From Mucilaginibacter flavidus (GTDB taxonomy: Bacteria; Bacteroidota; Bacteroidia; Sphingobacteriales; Sphingobacteriaceae), in NCBI RefSeq assembly GCF_024055575.1, contig NZ_JAMXOE010000023.1, forward strand, positions 50,330-114,329: a stretch of 64,000 nt of DNA, given 5' to 3'. Below the pieces are notes generated by a model. That model ran no database searches. It saw only the letters and a list, made by a program, of their open reading frames with translations, and was not told where the DNA came from. Each line of letters opens with the position of its first letter. Positions within the stretch are counted from its first letter, which is position 1. This document shows, piece by piece, positions 27,563 to 36,719 of this stretch. A program made the position numbers and the translations under genes.

Positions 27563-27600
27563 AAAAGCACTGACACCAATTTGTCAGTACTTTTCGCGTT
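27563..27600. terminator. Bidirectional terminator between convergent genes
   Basis: AAAAG.CACTGACA (27563-27575) pairs with TGTCAGTACTTTT (27582-27594), followed by T-rich sequence. It can serve the DUF4846 gene and, less well, the opposing serine hydrolase gene. Confidence 0.6.
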
Positions 27601-27763
27601 TTTTGAGTAGTAAATAAGTCAAAAAGTGCATTATTGTTGCAGAAACAAGCTTTTTAGTAGCTTGGGCCGAACCGTTGCTGTTCCACCCTGTTCATACTGT
27701 TCCACTGTGAACAGGAACGTTAAATTATACATCCGAAATCGGCACTTCGACGTCCGCATTCCC

Positions 27764-29341
27764 TCAGTTCACTTTATGAAAATCCAAATCCTGGAAATCA
27801 AAACTGAAATCTGTTGCCGGCGATACCGCTTTCAGCTTTAAACCAGATGATTTACCATTTTCATCAAATGAGAAGAGTGCAAAGGCATCGGCTTCCATGC
27901 TGCGGTACACCCATTTTATAACAAAGGTGTTGCCCTTATAAAGCATCATTTGCCCGCTTAGTTTGGGCGAATGCTTCACGTTAAACCAAAGCTGCCCGTT
28001 TTTTTCGCTGATAACCGCATCGCCAAGCCAGTTATCGTGATAAGTGCCGGTATAAAGCTTTGCATCTACGTTTGCAGCGTCTTTTTTACTGGCTTCTACC
28101 TGTTTCCAAACGTTGGCGGTTACTTTGTCGGCGCCGCCCATGTTTGCTTTTTCCTGGTCGGATAATAGTTTTATCCAGTCGCGCCCAGTTTTAAGACCAA
28201 GGTAACTATCTTTAATTTGGTTTGTTACTGCTGTAAACGCCGCGCCCGATGCCTGGTTGGTTAATACTATAATACCCAGCTTAAGCTCGGGCAGCAGCAT
28301 TACCTGGGTTACCATGCCATCAATGCCGCCGGTGTGGCTCACTTGTTTGTATCCTTTTACATCAGCTAAGCCCCAGCCTAAGCCGTAAGCCGCAAAATGC
28401 GTGTTATAATACGGACTTTGCCCCACCGGTATGATAGTTTGCGGCGACCACATTTGCCAGTGTATCGCTTGGCTGAAAAGCTGCTTGCCGTCGCCGTATT
28501 TACCGTTGTTCATTTGCATAATTACCCATTTGCTCAAATCGGTTACACTTGAATATATGCCGCCTGCCGCATTGCCGGTAGTGCTCAAATATCTTGGGAT
28601 AACCACTACCTTGCCATCAACAGGAGAGTGCGCGTCCACTACATTTGAATAATCTTTTATCCGCTGGTAGGCTGCCGAACTACCCGTCATACCCAATGGC
28701 TTCATAATCCGGGTTTCAATAAACTCTTCCCAGCTTATTCCCGATACCCGGGCGATAACCTCGCCTGCCAATTTATACAATTGGTTATCATAATCATATT
28801 TGCTCCTGAAACTCGACGCTGGCTTAAGATAACGCAGGTTGTGTATCACATCCTTCATAGTAAAATCGGTCGAGTCGGGGAAATCCATTAAATCACCGGC
28901 ACCCAGGCCCAGGCCGCTGCGGTGTGTCAGCAAATCGCGGATAGTAAACTCAGCGGTAACGTAAGGGTCGTACATTTTAAATTCGGGGATGTAGTCGGTA
29001 ACCTTGTCGTCCAGTTTTAATTTTCCCTCATCGCTCAAAATGCCTATTGCCGCTACAGTAAACGCCTTGCTGTTTGATGCAATGCCGAACAATGTATTTT
29101 CATCAACTTTTTTGCCGGTATTTAAAGAGCGTACGCCATAACCTTTGGCATAAACAACTTTATCATCTTTGACAATGGCTACAGCAATGCCCGGCACGTT
29201 GAAGGATTTTAGTGCACGTTCAACCAAGCGGTCGACAGAGTCAATGGTGATTACCTGGGCATTGGTTTTGATTGCAGCTATCAGCAGAAAAGAAAACAGC
29301 GCAATAAATTTAAAGTGATGGGAGAGTTTGGTTGATTGCAT
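27764..29341 (-). CDS. Secreted beta-lactamase-fold serine hydrolase (class C-like, DUF3471 C-terminus)
   Basis: 525 residues with a signal peptide ending at TNAQ. The PF00144 fold has S89xxK92 in FGIASNSKAFTVAA, a Tyr box in YDYDNQLYKLAGEVI and HTGG in QVSHTGGIDG. The last 100 or so residues (LYTGTYHDNWLGDAVI, LSGQMMLYKG) form a DUF3471-like beta domain. Members are esterases, peptidases or D-amino-acid hydrolases; true beta-lactamases are a minority, so resistance should not be assumed. The gene has its own -7 element. Confidence 0.85.
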   Translation of the reverse strand: MQSTKLSHHFKFIALFSFLLIAAIKTNAQVITIDSVDRLVERALKSFNVPGIAVAIVKDDKVVYAKGYGVRSLNTGKKVDENTLFGIASNSKAFTVAAIGILSDEGKLKLDDKVTDYIPEFKMYDPYVTAEFTIRDLLTHRSGLGLGAGDLMDFPDSTDFTMKDVIHNLRYLKPASSFRSKYDYDNQLYKLAGEVIARVSGISWEEFIETRIMKPLGMTGSSAAYQRIKDYSNVVDAHSPVDGKVVVIPRYLSTTGNAAGGIYSSVTDLSKWVIMQMNNGKYGDGKQLFSQAIHWQMWSPQTIIPVGQSPYYNTHFAAYGLGWGLADVKGYKQVSHTGGIDGMVTQVMLLPELKLGIIVLTNQASGAAFTAVTNQIKDSYLGLKTGRDWIKLLSDQEKANMGGADKVTANVWKQVEASKKDAANVDAKLYTGTYHDNWLGDAVISEKNGQLWFNVKHSPKLSGQMMLYKGNTFVIKWVYRSMEADAFALFSFDENGKSSGLKLKAVSPATDFSFDFQDLDFHKVN

Positions 29342-29361
29342 GATGAGATCAGTTTGTTACC

Positions 29362-29369
29362 CAAACATA
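29362..29369 (-). promoter_or_regulatory. -7 element of the serine hydrolase gene
   Basis: On the minus strand, TATGTTTG matches TAnnTTTG exactly, 20 nt upstream of the ATG at 29341. Confidence 0.35.
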
Positions 29370-29388
29370 CAAATAATGAGGATAAATG

Positions 29389-30084
29389 CTACGCTTTTTC
29401 GCCCGCGGCAGCCCAGAAAACCAAATAGCCTGCTTTATCCTTTTTAATCGTAATGATTTTAAGAATTTTTCCAGGGTCGGTTTCTACCTTGAGCAAATCG
29501 ATATTGTGATGATCCTTTTCGGTCATGTTGTTTTTATTGCCCCATTTCGCCAAGTCGTGGGCAAGATACCCCAGGCTTTTATCAGTGGGGTTGAGGTCGG
29601 CATAGTAATCAGGCAGTGTAATATCTTTGGTAACAATATCTGTTTTGTAGATAAGAGTAATGTGCAACTGCGACGCACCTTCAGAACTGGTAAGGGCAAG
29701 GTAAACAGCTTTATACTTTTGTTGCGGCACCGCAAATTCAACTTGTCCGGACCCGGCTATATTGCAGGTTTGTAAATTCAGGCTGTCGGCATTTGAGTAG
29801 TGTAGTTTTATTTCCGGATGCGATTCGTTTGCAGCGAAAATGGGATTATCAGGCAAAGCATGTGGCTCCTTATCGCCATTAAATAATGCTGCTGAAAGCG
29901 TGAGATAACCATCGCCGAAACCGCCACCATCAATGCCCTTTGTCCAGGTTGTTATGCGTCTATTATTTAAGGTAGATACCGGGCGTGCGTTTAATATTTT
30001 GCGGACATCGAACTGGACGACTTTGTTGTTTTGGAATGAGAAGTTGACGATTAACAAAAGGGCCAGGAAAGATAAAATTCTCAT
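29389..30084 (-). CDS. Secreted protein of unknown function
   Basis: 231 residues with a short hydrophobic signal (MRILSFLALLLIVNFSF). The body looks beta-rich, with GIDGGGFGDGYLTLSAALFNGD and AVYLALTSSEGASQLHITLIYK, as in sugar-binding or jelly-roll proteins, but no family was recognised. It lies between the thioredoxin-like and serine hydrolase genes on the same strand, separated from the former by a perfect hairpin. Confidence 0.6.
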   Translation of the reverse strand: MRILSFLALLLIVNFSFQNNKVVQFDVRKILNARPVSTLNNRRITTWTKGIDGGGFGDGYLTLSAALFNGDKEPHALPDNPIFAANESHPEIKLHYSNADSLNLQTCNIAGSGQVEFAVPQQKYKAVYLALTSSEGASQLHITLIYKTDIVTKDITLPDYYADLNPTDKSLGYLAHDLAKWGNKNNMTEKDHHNIDLLKVETDPGKILKIITIKKDKAGYLVFWAAAGEKA

Positions 30085-30145
30085 TTATAAATGTTTATTG
30101 AAGGGGATAGCCTGGAGGCTTACGGAATTCCAGATTGAGGATGTT

Positions 30146-30186
30146 TTTATAATAGCGAAGGGTTTCAAACCCATCGCTATTATAAA
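30146..30186. repeat. Long perfect hairpin between two minus-strand genes
   Basis: TTTATAATAGCGA (30146-30158) pairs exactly with TCGCTATTATAAA (30174-30186), and GGGTTT with AAACCC inside. No strong T tract follows on the minus strand; sequence on the plus side is T-rich. Confidence 0.6.
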
Positions 30187-30201
30187 GCCTCTTTTATGTT
30201 T

Positions 30202-30780
30202 TTATTCAGTTCCTTTTGCCGGTGCCGGAGGTGGCTGGTTTAAAAGAAAGCGCTTGTGAATTATTGCGATGTCCCCATCCTTTAAATTTGTAGTTTTTTT
30301 CAAAATCGTATCAAAAAAAGCAACCTCTTTTTCGCTCGCAGGGCAACCTACGTTATCTTCGGGAATACCGATAAAAGCACCATCTTTTGGCATTAATGAA
30401 TTGGCCAGCACGTTACCTTTTACATCTAACACAAGCCAGAAAGGCAAGCCCGAACTTTCGCCTGCATATTTAGTCATCACCTTCATCGCACCCGGGTTTT
30501 CAAGGTCGACCTTTTGAGGCTGCTCCATTACGTCCAGATGAGCGATAACATAATTATCATCGAACATTTTTTTAAGGGAGGGGTCGTTTAACGATGCATC
30601 CATTTTTTTGCACCAGCCGCACCACGATGCATGGAACATTAGTAATACCTTTTTATTTTCTCTGCCTGCCTGGGCGAAAGCGTCTTTCAGTACAGTTTCG
30701 GATGCCGGCATGGTTGTTTGGGCCACTGCTGCCGATCCTACCAGCATAAACAGGGCGTAAAGTAGATGTTTTGCTTTCAT
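30202..30780 (-). CDS. Periplasmic thioredoxin-like protein
   Basis: 192 residues with a signal peptide (MKAKHLLYALFMLVGSAAVAQ). The redox motif is C54-G-W-C57 in FHASWCGWCKKM, and a cis-Pro-like GLPFWLVLD follows. The thioredoxin fold is complete but C-terminally extended with a Pro-rich tail (NQPPPAPAKGTE). Such proteins reduce or isomerise disulfides, or assist cytochrome maturation, in the periplasm. The WCGWCK motif resembles DUF255/thioredoxin_7 proteins. The partner is unknown. Confidence 0.8.
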   Translation of the reverse strand: MKAKHLLYALFMLVGSAAVAQTTMPASETVLKDAFAQAGRENKKVLLMFHASWCGWCKKMDASLNDPSLKKMFDDNYVIAHLDVMEQPQKVDLENPGAMKVMTKYAGESSGLPFWLVLDVKGNVLANSLMPKDGAFIGIPEDNVGCPASEKEVAFFDTILKKTTNLKDGDIAIIHKRFLLNQPPPAPAKGTE

Positions 30781-30805
30781 AATAATTAAATATAGGCGTT
30801 ATTTT

Positions 30806-31084
30806 TCAATTAAGTTGCTGTAGGTAATCTAAAAAGCCGGGAATCGAAATTTCTCCCACTTTGCTACCTTTTACCATGATATTTATGCTGCCGTTTGCCT
30901 TGTGTAATTGCAGTCTGCCTTTAAATAGGTGGTTCTCACCTGATTGCATAAATGCCACGACGTTTTTTAGTGTCGATTTCCGACAAACATTTTCCACGCC
31001 ATTGTTATAAACCACCAACCTGGCCTTTTTACCGGTGTTTTCAATGGCTAAATCAAACCCGTTATCAAGCTTTAAAATATTCAT
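30806..31084 (-). CDS. Small protein of unknown function
   Basis: 92 residues, no signal peptide. It is beta-rich with alternating hydrophobics (KARLVVYNNGVEN, GRLQLHKANGSINIMV). No family was recognised. It is divergent from mraZ, and the gap between them holds the MraZ-like boxes. Whether MraZ also controls it is open. Confidence 0.55.
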   Translation of the reverse strand: MNILKLDNGFDLAIENTGKKARLVVYNNGVENVCRKSTLKNVVAFMQSGENHLFKGRLQLHKANGSINIMVKGSKVGEISIPGFLDYLQQLN

Positions 31085-31215
31085 CTTTTTGCTGCGTAAC
31101 TACTTAAAAATTAGGTGTAAATGGATTTATTGGATAGGATTTTTTAAGGCAAAAGAAAACAAATTACGGTACAAATAATAATCCACATGGCTATTACACA
31201 AGTGTTAATAACTTT

Positions 31216-31240
31216 AGTGGTAGAAAGTGGTAAGAAGTGG
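31216..31240 (+). promoter_or_regulatory. MraZ-like operator: three AGTGG boxes spaced 10 bp
   Basis: AGTGG occurs at 31216-31220, 31226-31230 and 31236-31240, each followed by TA, at exact 10-bp spacing. This fits the tandem GTGG-type boxes bound by MraZ in other bacteria. A -7-like TAATTTTA lies just downstream (31252-31259), so bound MraZ would cover the promoter. Autoregulation is inferred. Confidence 0.65.
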
Positions 31241-31286
31241 TAAAAGAAATCTAATTTTACATACAATTAATTGCCATAGCTTTTAT

Positions 31287-31751
31287 ATGTCCTATTTAAA
31301 CGGCGAGTTTGAGTGTAAACTAGATAACAAAGGGCGCATGATGATCCCTGCGGGCCTCAAGAAACAGCTTCCAGAAGCTGAGAAAGAGAGCCTTGTGATC
31401 AATCGTGGCTTTAAAAAGTATCTGGTCATTTACACTAAACAAGAATGGGACAAAAAACTTGATGAACTCAACAAACTTAATCAATACGAAACCAAAAACA
31501 TAGAATTCATCAGGTATTTTACCCGTGGCGCAACTGAATTAACGCTTGATGCTGCCGGCCGGGTGAACTTACCGCAGGGGTTATTGGATTATGCCGGTAT
31601 TGGCAGCGATGTGGTTTTAAACTGTATGCTAACAAAAATTGAAATGTGGGATAGGGCAGCATACAATGCGATGATTGAAAGCGAGCCTGAAAACTTTGCT
31701 GCATTGGCCGAAGAAGTAATGGGTGATAAAAGAAGGGAGGGTAACGTATGA
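31287..31751 (+). CDS. mraZ: MraZ, transcriptional regulator of the dcw cluster
   Basis: 154 residues from the ATG at 31287; an in-frame GTG start at 31227 would add 20 residues from inside the operator and is rejected. Two SpoVT/AbrB-like halves are visible: YLNGEFECKLDNKGRMMIPAG and FTRGATELTLDAAGRVNLPQ, each with the DxxGR turn. MraZ forms a ring that binds direct repeats upstream of itself and represses the cluster. The stop overlaps the rsmH start (ATGA), so the genes are co-translated. Confidence 0.92.
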   Translation: MSYLNGEFECKLDNKGRMMIPAGLKKQLPEAEKESLVINRGFKKYLVIYTKQEWDKKLDELNKLNQYETKNIEFIRYFTRGATELTLDAAGRVNLPQGLLDYAGIGSDVVLNCMLTKIEMWDRAAYNAMIESEPENFAALAEEVMGDKRREGNV

Positions 31752-32650
31752 GTACCTACCATACTCCCGTAATGCTTAAGGAATGTATTGAAGGCCTTGC
31801 CATTAAACCGGCAGGTACCTACGTTGATGTGACCTTTGGTGGTGGCGGCCATTCGCGCGAAATATTAAAGCATTTGAATAAAGATGGAAGGCTTCTGGCT
31901 TTTGACCAGGATGCCGATGCGCAGCAGAATGCGATAGATGACGAACGGTTTGTGTTTATCGACCAAAACTTCCGTTACCTGAAAAACTTTTGCCGTTTGC
32001 ACGATGCTGTTCCTGTTGATGGCATACTGGCTGATTTGGGTGTTTCGTCGTACCAGTTTGACCAGGCTGAACGCGGGTTTTCAATCCGCTTTGATGCCGA
32101 GCTGGATATGAGGATGAACCAGCAGTCGGAGTTGAGTGCTAAAGAGGTAGTTAATAATTACAGCGAAGCAGAGCTTCATAAAATTTTTGGCGTTTACGGC
32201 GAGATACAAAATGCAAAATCGCTGGCTAATACAATTGTAATGGCAAGGCTGAATGCGCCTATAATTACAGTTGCCGATTTGAAAAATGCCATCAGCAACC
32301 GCATCCCGAAGGGAAAAGAAAATAAATACCTGGCGCAGGTTTTCCAGGCTTTGCGCATCGAAGTTAACCAGGAGTTGGAAGCGCTGAAGGATTTTTTAAT
32401 CCAGACAGCATCGGTATTGGTATCGGGCGGGCGTTTGGTGGTGATGTCGTACCACTCACTGGAAGATAGGCTGGTAAAAAACTTCATCGCCAAAGGCAAA
32501 TTCAGCGGCGAACTGGAGAAAGATTTATACGGAAACGATAACAGGCCATTTGACGCGGTAAGCCGCGGGGCTATAACAGCATCAGAAGAAGAAATAAAGG
32601 ATAACAACAGGGCACGGAGCGCTAAGTTAAGGATAGCGGTAAAAAAATGA
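31748..32650 (+). CDS. rsmH: 16S rRNA (cytosine(1402)-N4)-methyltransferase
   Basis: 300 residues. S-adenosylmethionine-dependent methyltransferase RsmH/MraW: YHTPVMLKECIEGL, DVTFGGGGHSREIL, GILADLGVSSYQFD, FQALRIEVNQEL and VVMSYHSLEDRLVKNF are all family marks. It N4-methylates C1402 in the ribosomal P site. It overlaps mraZ upstream and ftsL downstream by 4 bp each, the tight packing usual at the start of dcw clusters. Confidence 0.95.
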   Translation: MSTYHTPVMLKECIEGLAIKPAGTYVDVTFGGGGHSREILKHLNKDGRLLAFDQDADAQQNAIDDERFVFIDQNFRYLKNFCRLHDAVPVDGILADLGVSSYQFDQAERGFSIRFDAELDMRMNQQSELSAKEVVNNYSEAELHKIFGVYGEIQNAKSLANTIVMARLNAPIITVADLKNAISNRIPKGKENKYLAQVFQALRIEVNQELEALKDFLIQTASVLVSGGRLVVMSYHSLEDRLVKNFIAKGKFSGELEKDLYGNDNRPFDAVSRGAITASEEEIKDNNRARSAKLRIAVKK

Positions 32651-33066
32651 CAAACAGGCTGCGTACGCAAATAGAGGAGGAAGAAGCTGAACAACAAAAA
32701 CTGATTGTTGAGGAAAAACGCGACCAGGAATTTCCCGACAACTGGTTCACCCAGTTTTTTACCAAAGGTTTCTGGAATGCCGAATCGGCAACCCGGGCGC
32801 TGCCGTTTGTACTGTTTATTGCCTTTTTGGGTATGGTGTACATAGCCAACATGCACCTTGCCGAAAGGAACATACGTGATATTAATAAGATAACCAAAGA
32901 AGTAAAGGAGCTGAGCTGGGATTTTAAAACCACCAAAGCCGAGCTTGCTTTTAAAAGCACGCTTACACAAGTTGTAAAACGCTCGGATACACTGGGGCTG
33001 GGTTTAAAGGAGTCGCTCACGCCACCACAAAAATTAACAGATACGGAGGTGAAGGATGAGCATTAG
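32647..33066 (+). CDS. ftsL: FtsL-like divisome membrane protein
   Basis: 139 residues: a charged cytoplasmic N-terminus, one membrane helix (about 52-70, ALPFVLFIAFLGMVYIANM) and a coiled-coil periplasmic part (NIRDINKITKEVKELSWDF). This layout and the position between rsmH and ftsI identify FtsL, although sequence similarity in this family is weak. FtsL links FtsQ/B to FtsW/I in the divisome. It overlaps ftsI by 11 bp. Confidence 0.8.
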   Translation: MTNRLRTQIEEEEAEQQKLIVEEKRDQEFPDNWFTQFFTKGFWNAESATRALPFVLFIAFLGMVYIANMHLAERNIRDINKITKEVKELSWDFKTTKAELAFKSTLTQVVKRSDTLGLGLKESLTPPQKLTDTEVKDEH

Positions 33067-35173
33067 GAAAAATATACTCATACGGGTTTACCTGGCCTTC
33101 GGGTTGATACTGGTTTTCGCTGCTGCGGTGGTTATACAACTTTGCCGCGTACAGTTTGTGCAGGGGGCAAAGTGGAAAGCCATGGCAACTACGCTTAGCA
33201 CCAAATACCAGACTGTAGAAGCCGCCCGCGGAAATATTTTCGCTGTTGATATGAGCTTGTTGGCAACATCGGTACCTGAATATGACGTGCACCTGGATAT
33301 GGGTGCTCCCGGCTTTGATGATGATGATACATTTAATGCAAACGTTGACTCGCTGGCTATAAAGCTATCGGAGTTATATGAAGATAAAACGCCAAAAGAA
33401 TATAACCGCTGGCTGCGTGATGCGCGTAAAGAAAACTCGCGTTATGAACTGCTGAACAGGCGCAGGTTAACACATCATGAACTGTTGGAGCTGCGTAAGT
33501 TCCCGATTTTTAGGTTGGGTAAATACAAAGGCGGGTTGATAGTGGTTGAGCAAAACAGGCGTGTACTGCCATTTAAATCGTTGGCCTCGCGTACTATCGG
33601 CTACAAGAATGATAATGTAAAGAATGCGGTTGGCCTTGAAGGGGCATACGCTAATTATATAAATGGCGAAAGCGGCAAACGCCTGGTGCAGCGTGTGGCC
33701 GGTGGATTATGGATGCCCGTAAATAACGGCGAGGATGAAGTTGAGCCTAAAGACGGCGCGGATATTATTTCGACGATTGACGTGAACTTCCAGGATATAG
33801 CCCAGGAAGTATTAAAAGCACAACTGGATAGCACCGGAGCCGACCATGGCTGCGTGGTGTTAATGGAAGTTGCCACCGGCGAGATAAGGGCGATAGCAAA
33901 TTTCACCAAAACCAAAGAAGGCAAGTATGAAGAAAAACTAAACTATGCTATAAGTGATGCCGGCGATCCAGGTTCAACCTTTAAACTGGCTACTTATATG
34001 GCTTTGTTCGATCAGCATAAAATTGATACCAACACCATGATTAACGGCGACGGTGGTAAATACAAAATACCCAAAGGACCGATGATTAGTGATGTTGAGG
34101 ACTACAATTTTATGATGACGGCTAAAAAGGCTTTCGAGGAATCGTCGAACGTGGCGGCTGCAAAATTTGTGTACAACGCCTATTATAACAATCCATGGCA
34201 GTATACCGATAAACTGTATAGCTTCCATTTAAACGAAAAACTTCAGCTGCAAATTTCGGGGGAGCCGACACCGGTAGTTAAAAACCCCAAAAGCCGTAGT
34301 TGGAATATCAATTACACCCTGCCTGAAATGGCCTACGGTTACGAAATGAAGATTACGCCACTGCAAATGCTGGCGCTTTATAACGCCGTAGCTAATAACG
34401 GCAAAATGATAGCACCGATACTGGTGAAAGAAATTCGCCGGCTAGGGAATACAGTTGAGCAATTCCAGGCGAGGGTAATCAATCCAAAAGTATGCTCGGA
34501 TGCTACGCTTGGTAAAATGAAAAACCTGCTTGAGGGGGTAGTTAAAGAAGGTAACGTTAAAAGCCTGTTTAAAAATGCGGAATACACTGCCGCCGGAAAA
34601 ACCGGAACAGCACAAATCGCTAATACCTCAAAAGGGTATGGCGGCGATAAAAAGAATTATCAAACATCTTTCGCGGGATATTTTCCGGCTCAAAACCCTA
34701 AATATTCCATGATAGTAGTGGTTAACCGGCCCTCAAAAGGCTCATACCTGGCCGCTAAAGTCGCCGCGCCGGTATTCAAAAAAATTGCCGACCGGGTTTA
34801 TGCCGCCGATCATGGATTGCACCCTGCGCCTGTAGTGCATTATGTGGGCAATACAAATTTACCGCAGATAAAAAAGGGTAATGTAAAGGCGCTGAAACAG
34901 GTTTATGCCAAGCTTAATGTTAAGCCGCTTTATGCAAATAATACAGCAACCAACAGTGTTGACACCAGTAACGGTATTGCGTTTGAAGAGGCTACTTATA
35001 AAAGCGGGGTTGTGCCGCAAGTAAAAGGCATGGGTTTAAGTGATGCATTGTATGTGCTGGGAAATGCAGGCTATAAAGTTATGGCACGCGGCAGCGGTAT
35101 GGTGGCAAATCAGTCTGAAGCGGCGGGCAGTATAATTCCAAAAGGATCAAAAATAATAATTCAATTGCAATGA
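33056..35173 (+). CDS. ftsI: Division-specific penicillin-binding protein (PBP3-like) with PASTA domain
   Basis: 705 residues. A single N-terminal membrane helix (about 8-27) is followed by a dimerisation domain and a transpeptidase with SxxK in GSTFKLATY, SxN in ESSNVAA and KTGTA in AAGKTGTAQIA. A C-terminal PASTA domain (VPQVKGMGLSDALYVLGNAG to IIIQLQ) is present, as in Spo VD-type PBPs. It cross-links septal peptidoglycan together with FtsW. It overlaps ftsL and murE. Confidence 0.93.
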   Translation: MSIRKNILIRVYLAFGLILVFAAAVVIQLCRVQFVQGAKWKAMATTLSTKYQTVEAARGNIFAVDMSLLATSVPEYDVHLDMGAPGFDDDDTFNANVDSLAIKLSELYEDKTPKEYNRWLRDARKENSRYELLNRRRLTHHELLELRKFPIFRLGKYKGGLIVVEQNRRVLPFKSLASRTIGYKNDNVKNAVGLEGAYANYINGESGKRLVQRVAGGLWMPVNNGEDEVEPKDGADIISTIDVNFQDIAQEVLKAQLDSTGADHGCVVLMEVATGEIRAIANFTKTKEGKYEEKLNYAISDAGDPGSTFKLATYMALFDQHKIDTNTMINGDGGKYKIPKGPMISDVEDYNFMMTAKKAFEESSNVAAAKFVYNAYYNNPWQYTDKLYSFHLNEKLQLQISGEPTPVVKNPKSRSWNINYTLPEMAYGYEMKITPLQMLALYNAVANNGKMIAPILVKEIRRLGNTVEQFQARVINPKVCSDATLGKMKNLLEGVVKEGNVKSLFKNAEYTAAGKTGTAQIANTSKGYGGDKKNYQTSFAGYFPAQNPKYSMIVVVNRPSKGSYLAAKVAAPVFKKIADRVYAADHGLHPAPVVHYVGNTNLPQIKKGNVKALKQVYAKLNVKPLYANNTATNSVDTSNGIAFEEATYKSGVVPQVKGMGLSDALYVLGNAGYKVMARGSGMVANQSEAAGSIIPKGSKIIIQLQ

Positions 35174-36630
35174 GATATTTGAGCGACATAATAGAGGGGC
35201 TGGCATTTACCGAACTGCAGGGAAGCGCCGATGTGGAGATTACCGCCATTGTTTTTGATTCGCGCAAGGTGGTGCCGGGCTGCATGTTTGTGGCTGTAAA
35301 GGGCACCGTTGTTGACGGGCACGATTACATTTTGCAGGCAATTGAGCAGGGTGCCATCGCGATAATTTGCGAAGAGCTGCCGTCGCGTGTTACCGGTGAA
35401 GTTGATTTTTTAATGGTAGCGAATTCGTCCGTTGCGCTGGCAATTGTATCCGCTAATTTTTACGACAATCCATCATCGCAATTAAAACTGGTAGGGGTAA
35501 CCGGCACCAATGGCAAAACCACTATCGCCACATTGCTTTATAAGCTGTTTCGCGATATGGGTTATAAATGCGGGTTGCTATCGACTGTTGAAAACCAAAT
35601 AAACGGCGAAGTAATAACTGCTACCCACACCACGCCGGACCCGGTAGTACTTAACGCTTTATTGGCCGAAATGGTTGAAAAAGGCTGCGATTACTGCTTT
35701 ATGGAAGTTAGTTCGCATGCTATAGCCCAGCACCGCATAACCGCGCTGAATTTTACCGGGGCCATATTCTCGAACTTAACACACGACCATTTAGATTACC
35801 ATAAAACATTTGAAAAGTACCTGAAGGCCAAGAAAATGTTTTTTGATGAGCTGCCGGCCAACGCTTTTGCATTGACCAACATCGACGACAAGAATGGTAA
35901 TGTAATGCTGCAGAATACCAAAGCGCACAAGAAAACATACGGTTTAAAAAATATGGCTGATTATAAGGCCCGCATTTTAGAAAACCAGTTTGAAGGCTTG
36001 CATTTGCAGATTGACGGTGAAGAGGTTTGGTTTAAAATGGTAGGGACGTTTAACGCCTACAATTTACTGGCAGTTTATTCGGCAGCCATGCTGTTAGAGC
36101 AAGACAAAACCAAAATACTTACCAGCCTGAGCAAGCTTACCGGCGCACGTGGAAGGTTTGATTACATAATAGCGCCAAATAAAATCATCGGTATTGTTGA
36201 TTATGCCCACTCGCCGGATGCAATCCAGAACATCCTGAGCACAGTGCATGATATCCGCAAGAATAACGAGAAAGTGATAACCGTAATAGGCTGTGGCGGT
36301 GACCGCGACAAAACCAAACGCCCGGTTATGGCCAAAGCCGCCTGCGAGTGGAGTGACAGGGTAATTCTAACATCCGACAATCCCCGTTCAGAAGACCCCG
36401 CGCAGATCATAAGGGATATGGAAGAAGGCGTTGACCCGGCATTTAAAAGGTACACGCTGAGTATCGTAGATAGAAGAGAAGCGATAAAAACAGCATGCAT
36501 GCTGGCCAAGCCAGGAGATATAGTGGTGGTAGCAGGAAAAGGTCACGAAAAATATCAGGAAGTAAAAGGCGAACGCTCACACTTCGACGACATGGAAGAA
36601 TTGTCAAACATTTTCAAGGATTTAACTTAA
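35170..36630 (+). CDS. murE: UDP-MurNAc-L-Ala-D-Glu:meso-diaminopimelate ligase
   Basis: 486 residues. Mur ligase with ATP motif VTGTNGKTT, carbamylated-lysine region and C-terminal domain with LTSDNPRSEDPAQII. The DNPR motif is that of meso-diaminopimelate-adding enzymes, so the peptidoglycan should have DAP in position 3. It overlaps ftsI by 4 bp. The next gene follows after 89 bp. murF, which usually follows murE, is absent. Confidence 0.95.
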   Translation: MRYLSDIIEGLAFTELQGSADVEITAIVFDSRKVVPGCMFVAVKGTVVDGHDYILQAIEQGAIAIICEELPSRVTGEVDFLMVANSSVALAIVSANFYDNPSSQLKLVGVTGTNGKTTIATLLYKLFRDMGYKCGLLSTVENQINGEVITATHTTPDPVVLNALLAEMVEKGCDYCFMEVSSHAIAQHRITALNFTGAIFSNLTHDHLDYHKTFEKYLKAKKMFFDELPANAFALTNIDDKNGNVMLQNTKAHKKTYGLKNMADYKARILENQFEGLHLQIDGEEVWFKMVGTFNAYNLLAVYSAAMLLEQDKTKILTSLSKLTGARGRFDYIIAPNKIIGIVDYAHSPDAIQNILSTVHDIRKNNEKVITVIGCGGDRDKTKRPVMAKAACEWSDRVILTSDNPRSEDPAQIIRDMEEGVDPAFKRYTLSIVDRREAIKTACMLAKPGDIVVVAGKGHEKYQEVKGERSHFDDMEELSNIFKDLT

Positions 36631-36719
36631 GAGAAGAACCAAAAAACGGTGAAATCATCTCAAATCGGTGATATCTCCACAAATAAATCAATTAGTAAAA
36701 ACCAATGAAATCTGAATAA

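Noticed and set aside
27626..27841. Plus-strand ORF after the DUF4846 gene
   Set aside because: It overlaps the opposing serine hydrolase gene and has no family resemblance.
27764..29341. Calling the serine hydrolase an antibiotic-resistance beta-lactamase
   Set aside because: The PF00144 family is broad and the DUF3471 extension and motif context do not mark a true class C beta-lactamase.
31227..31286. GTG start that would extend MraZ by 20 residues
   Set aside because: It begins inside the AGTGG operator repeats, and the normal MraZ fold begins at the ATG at 31287.
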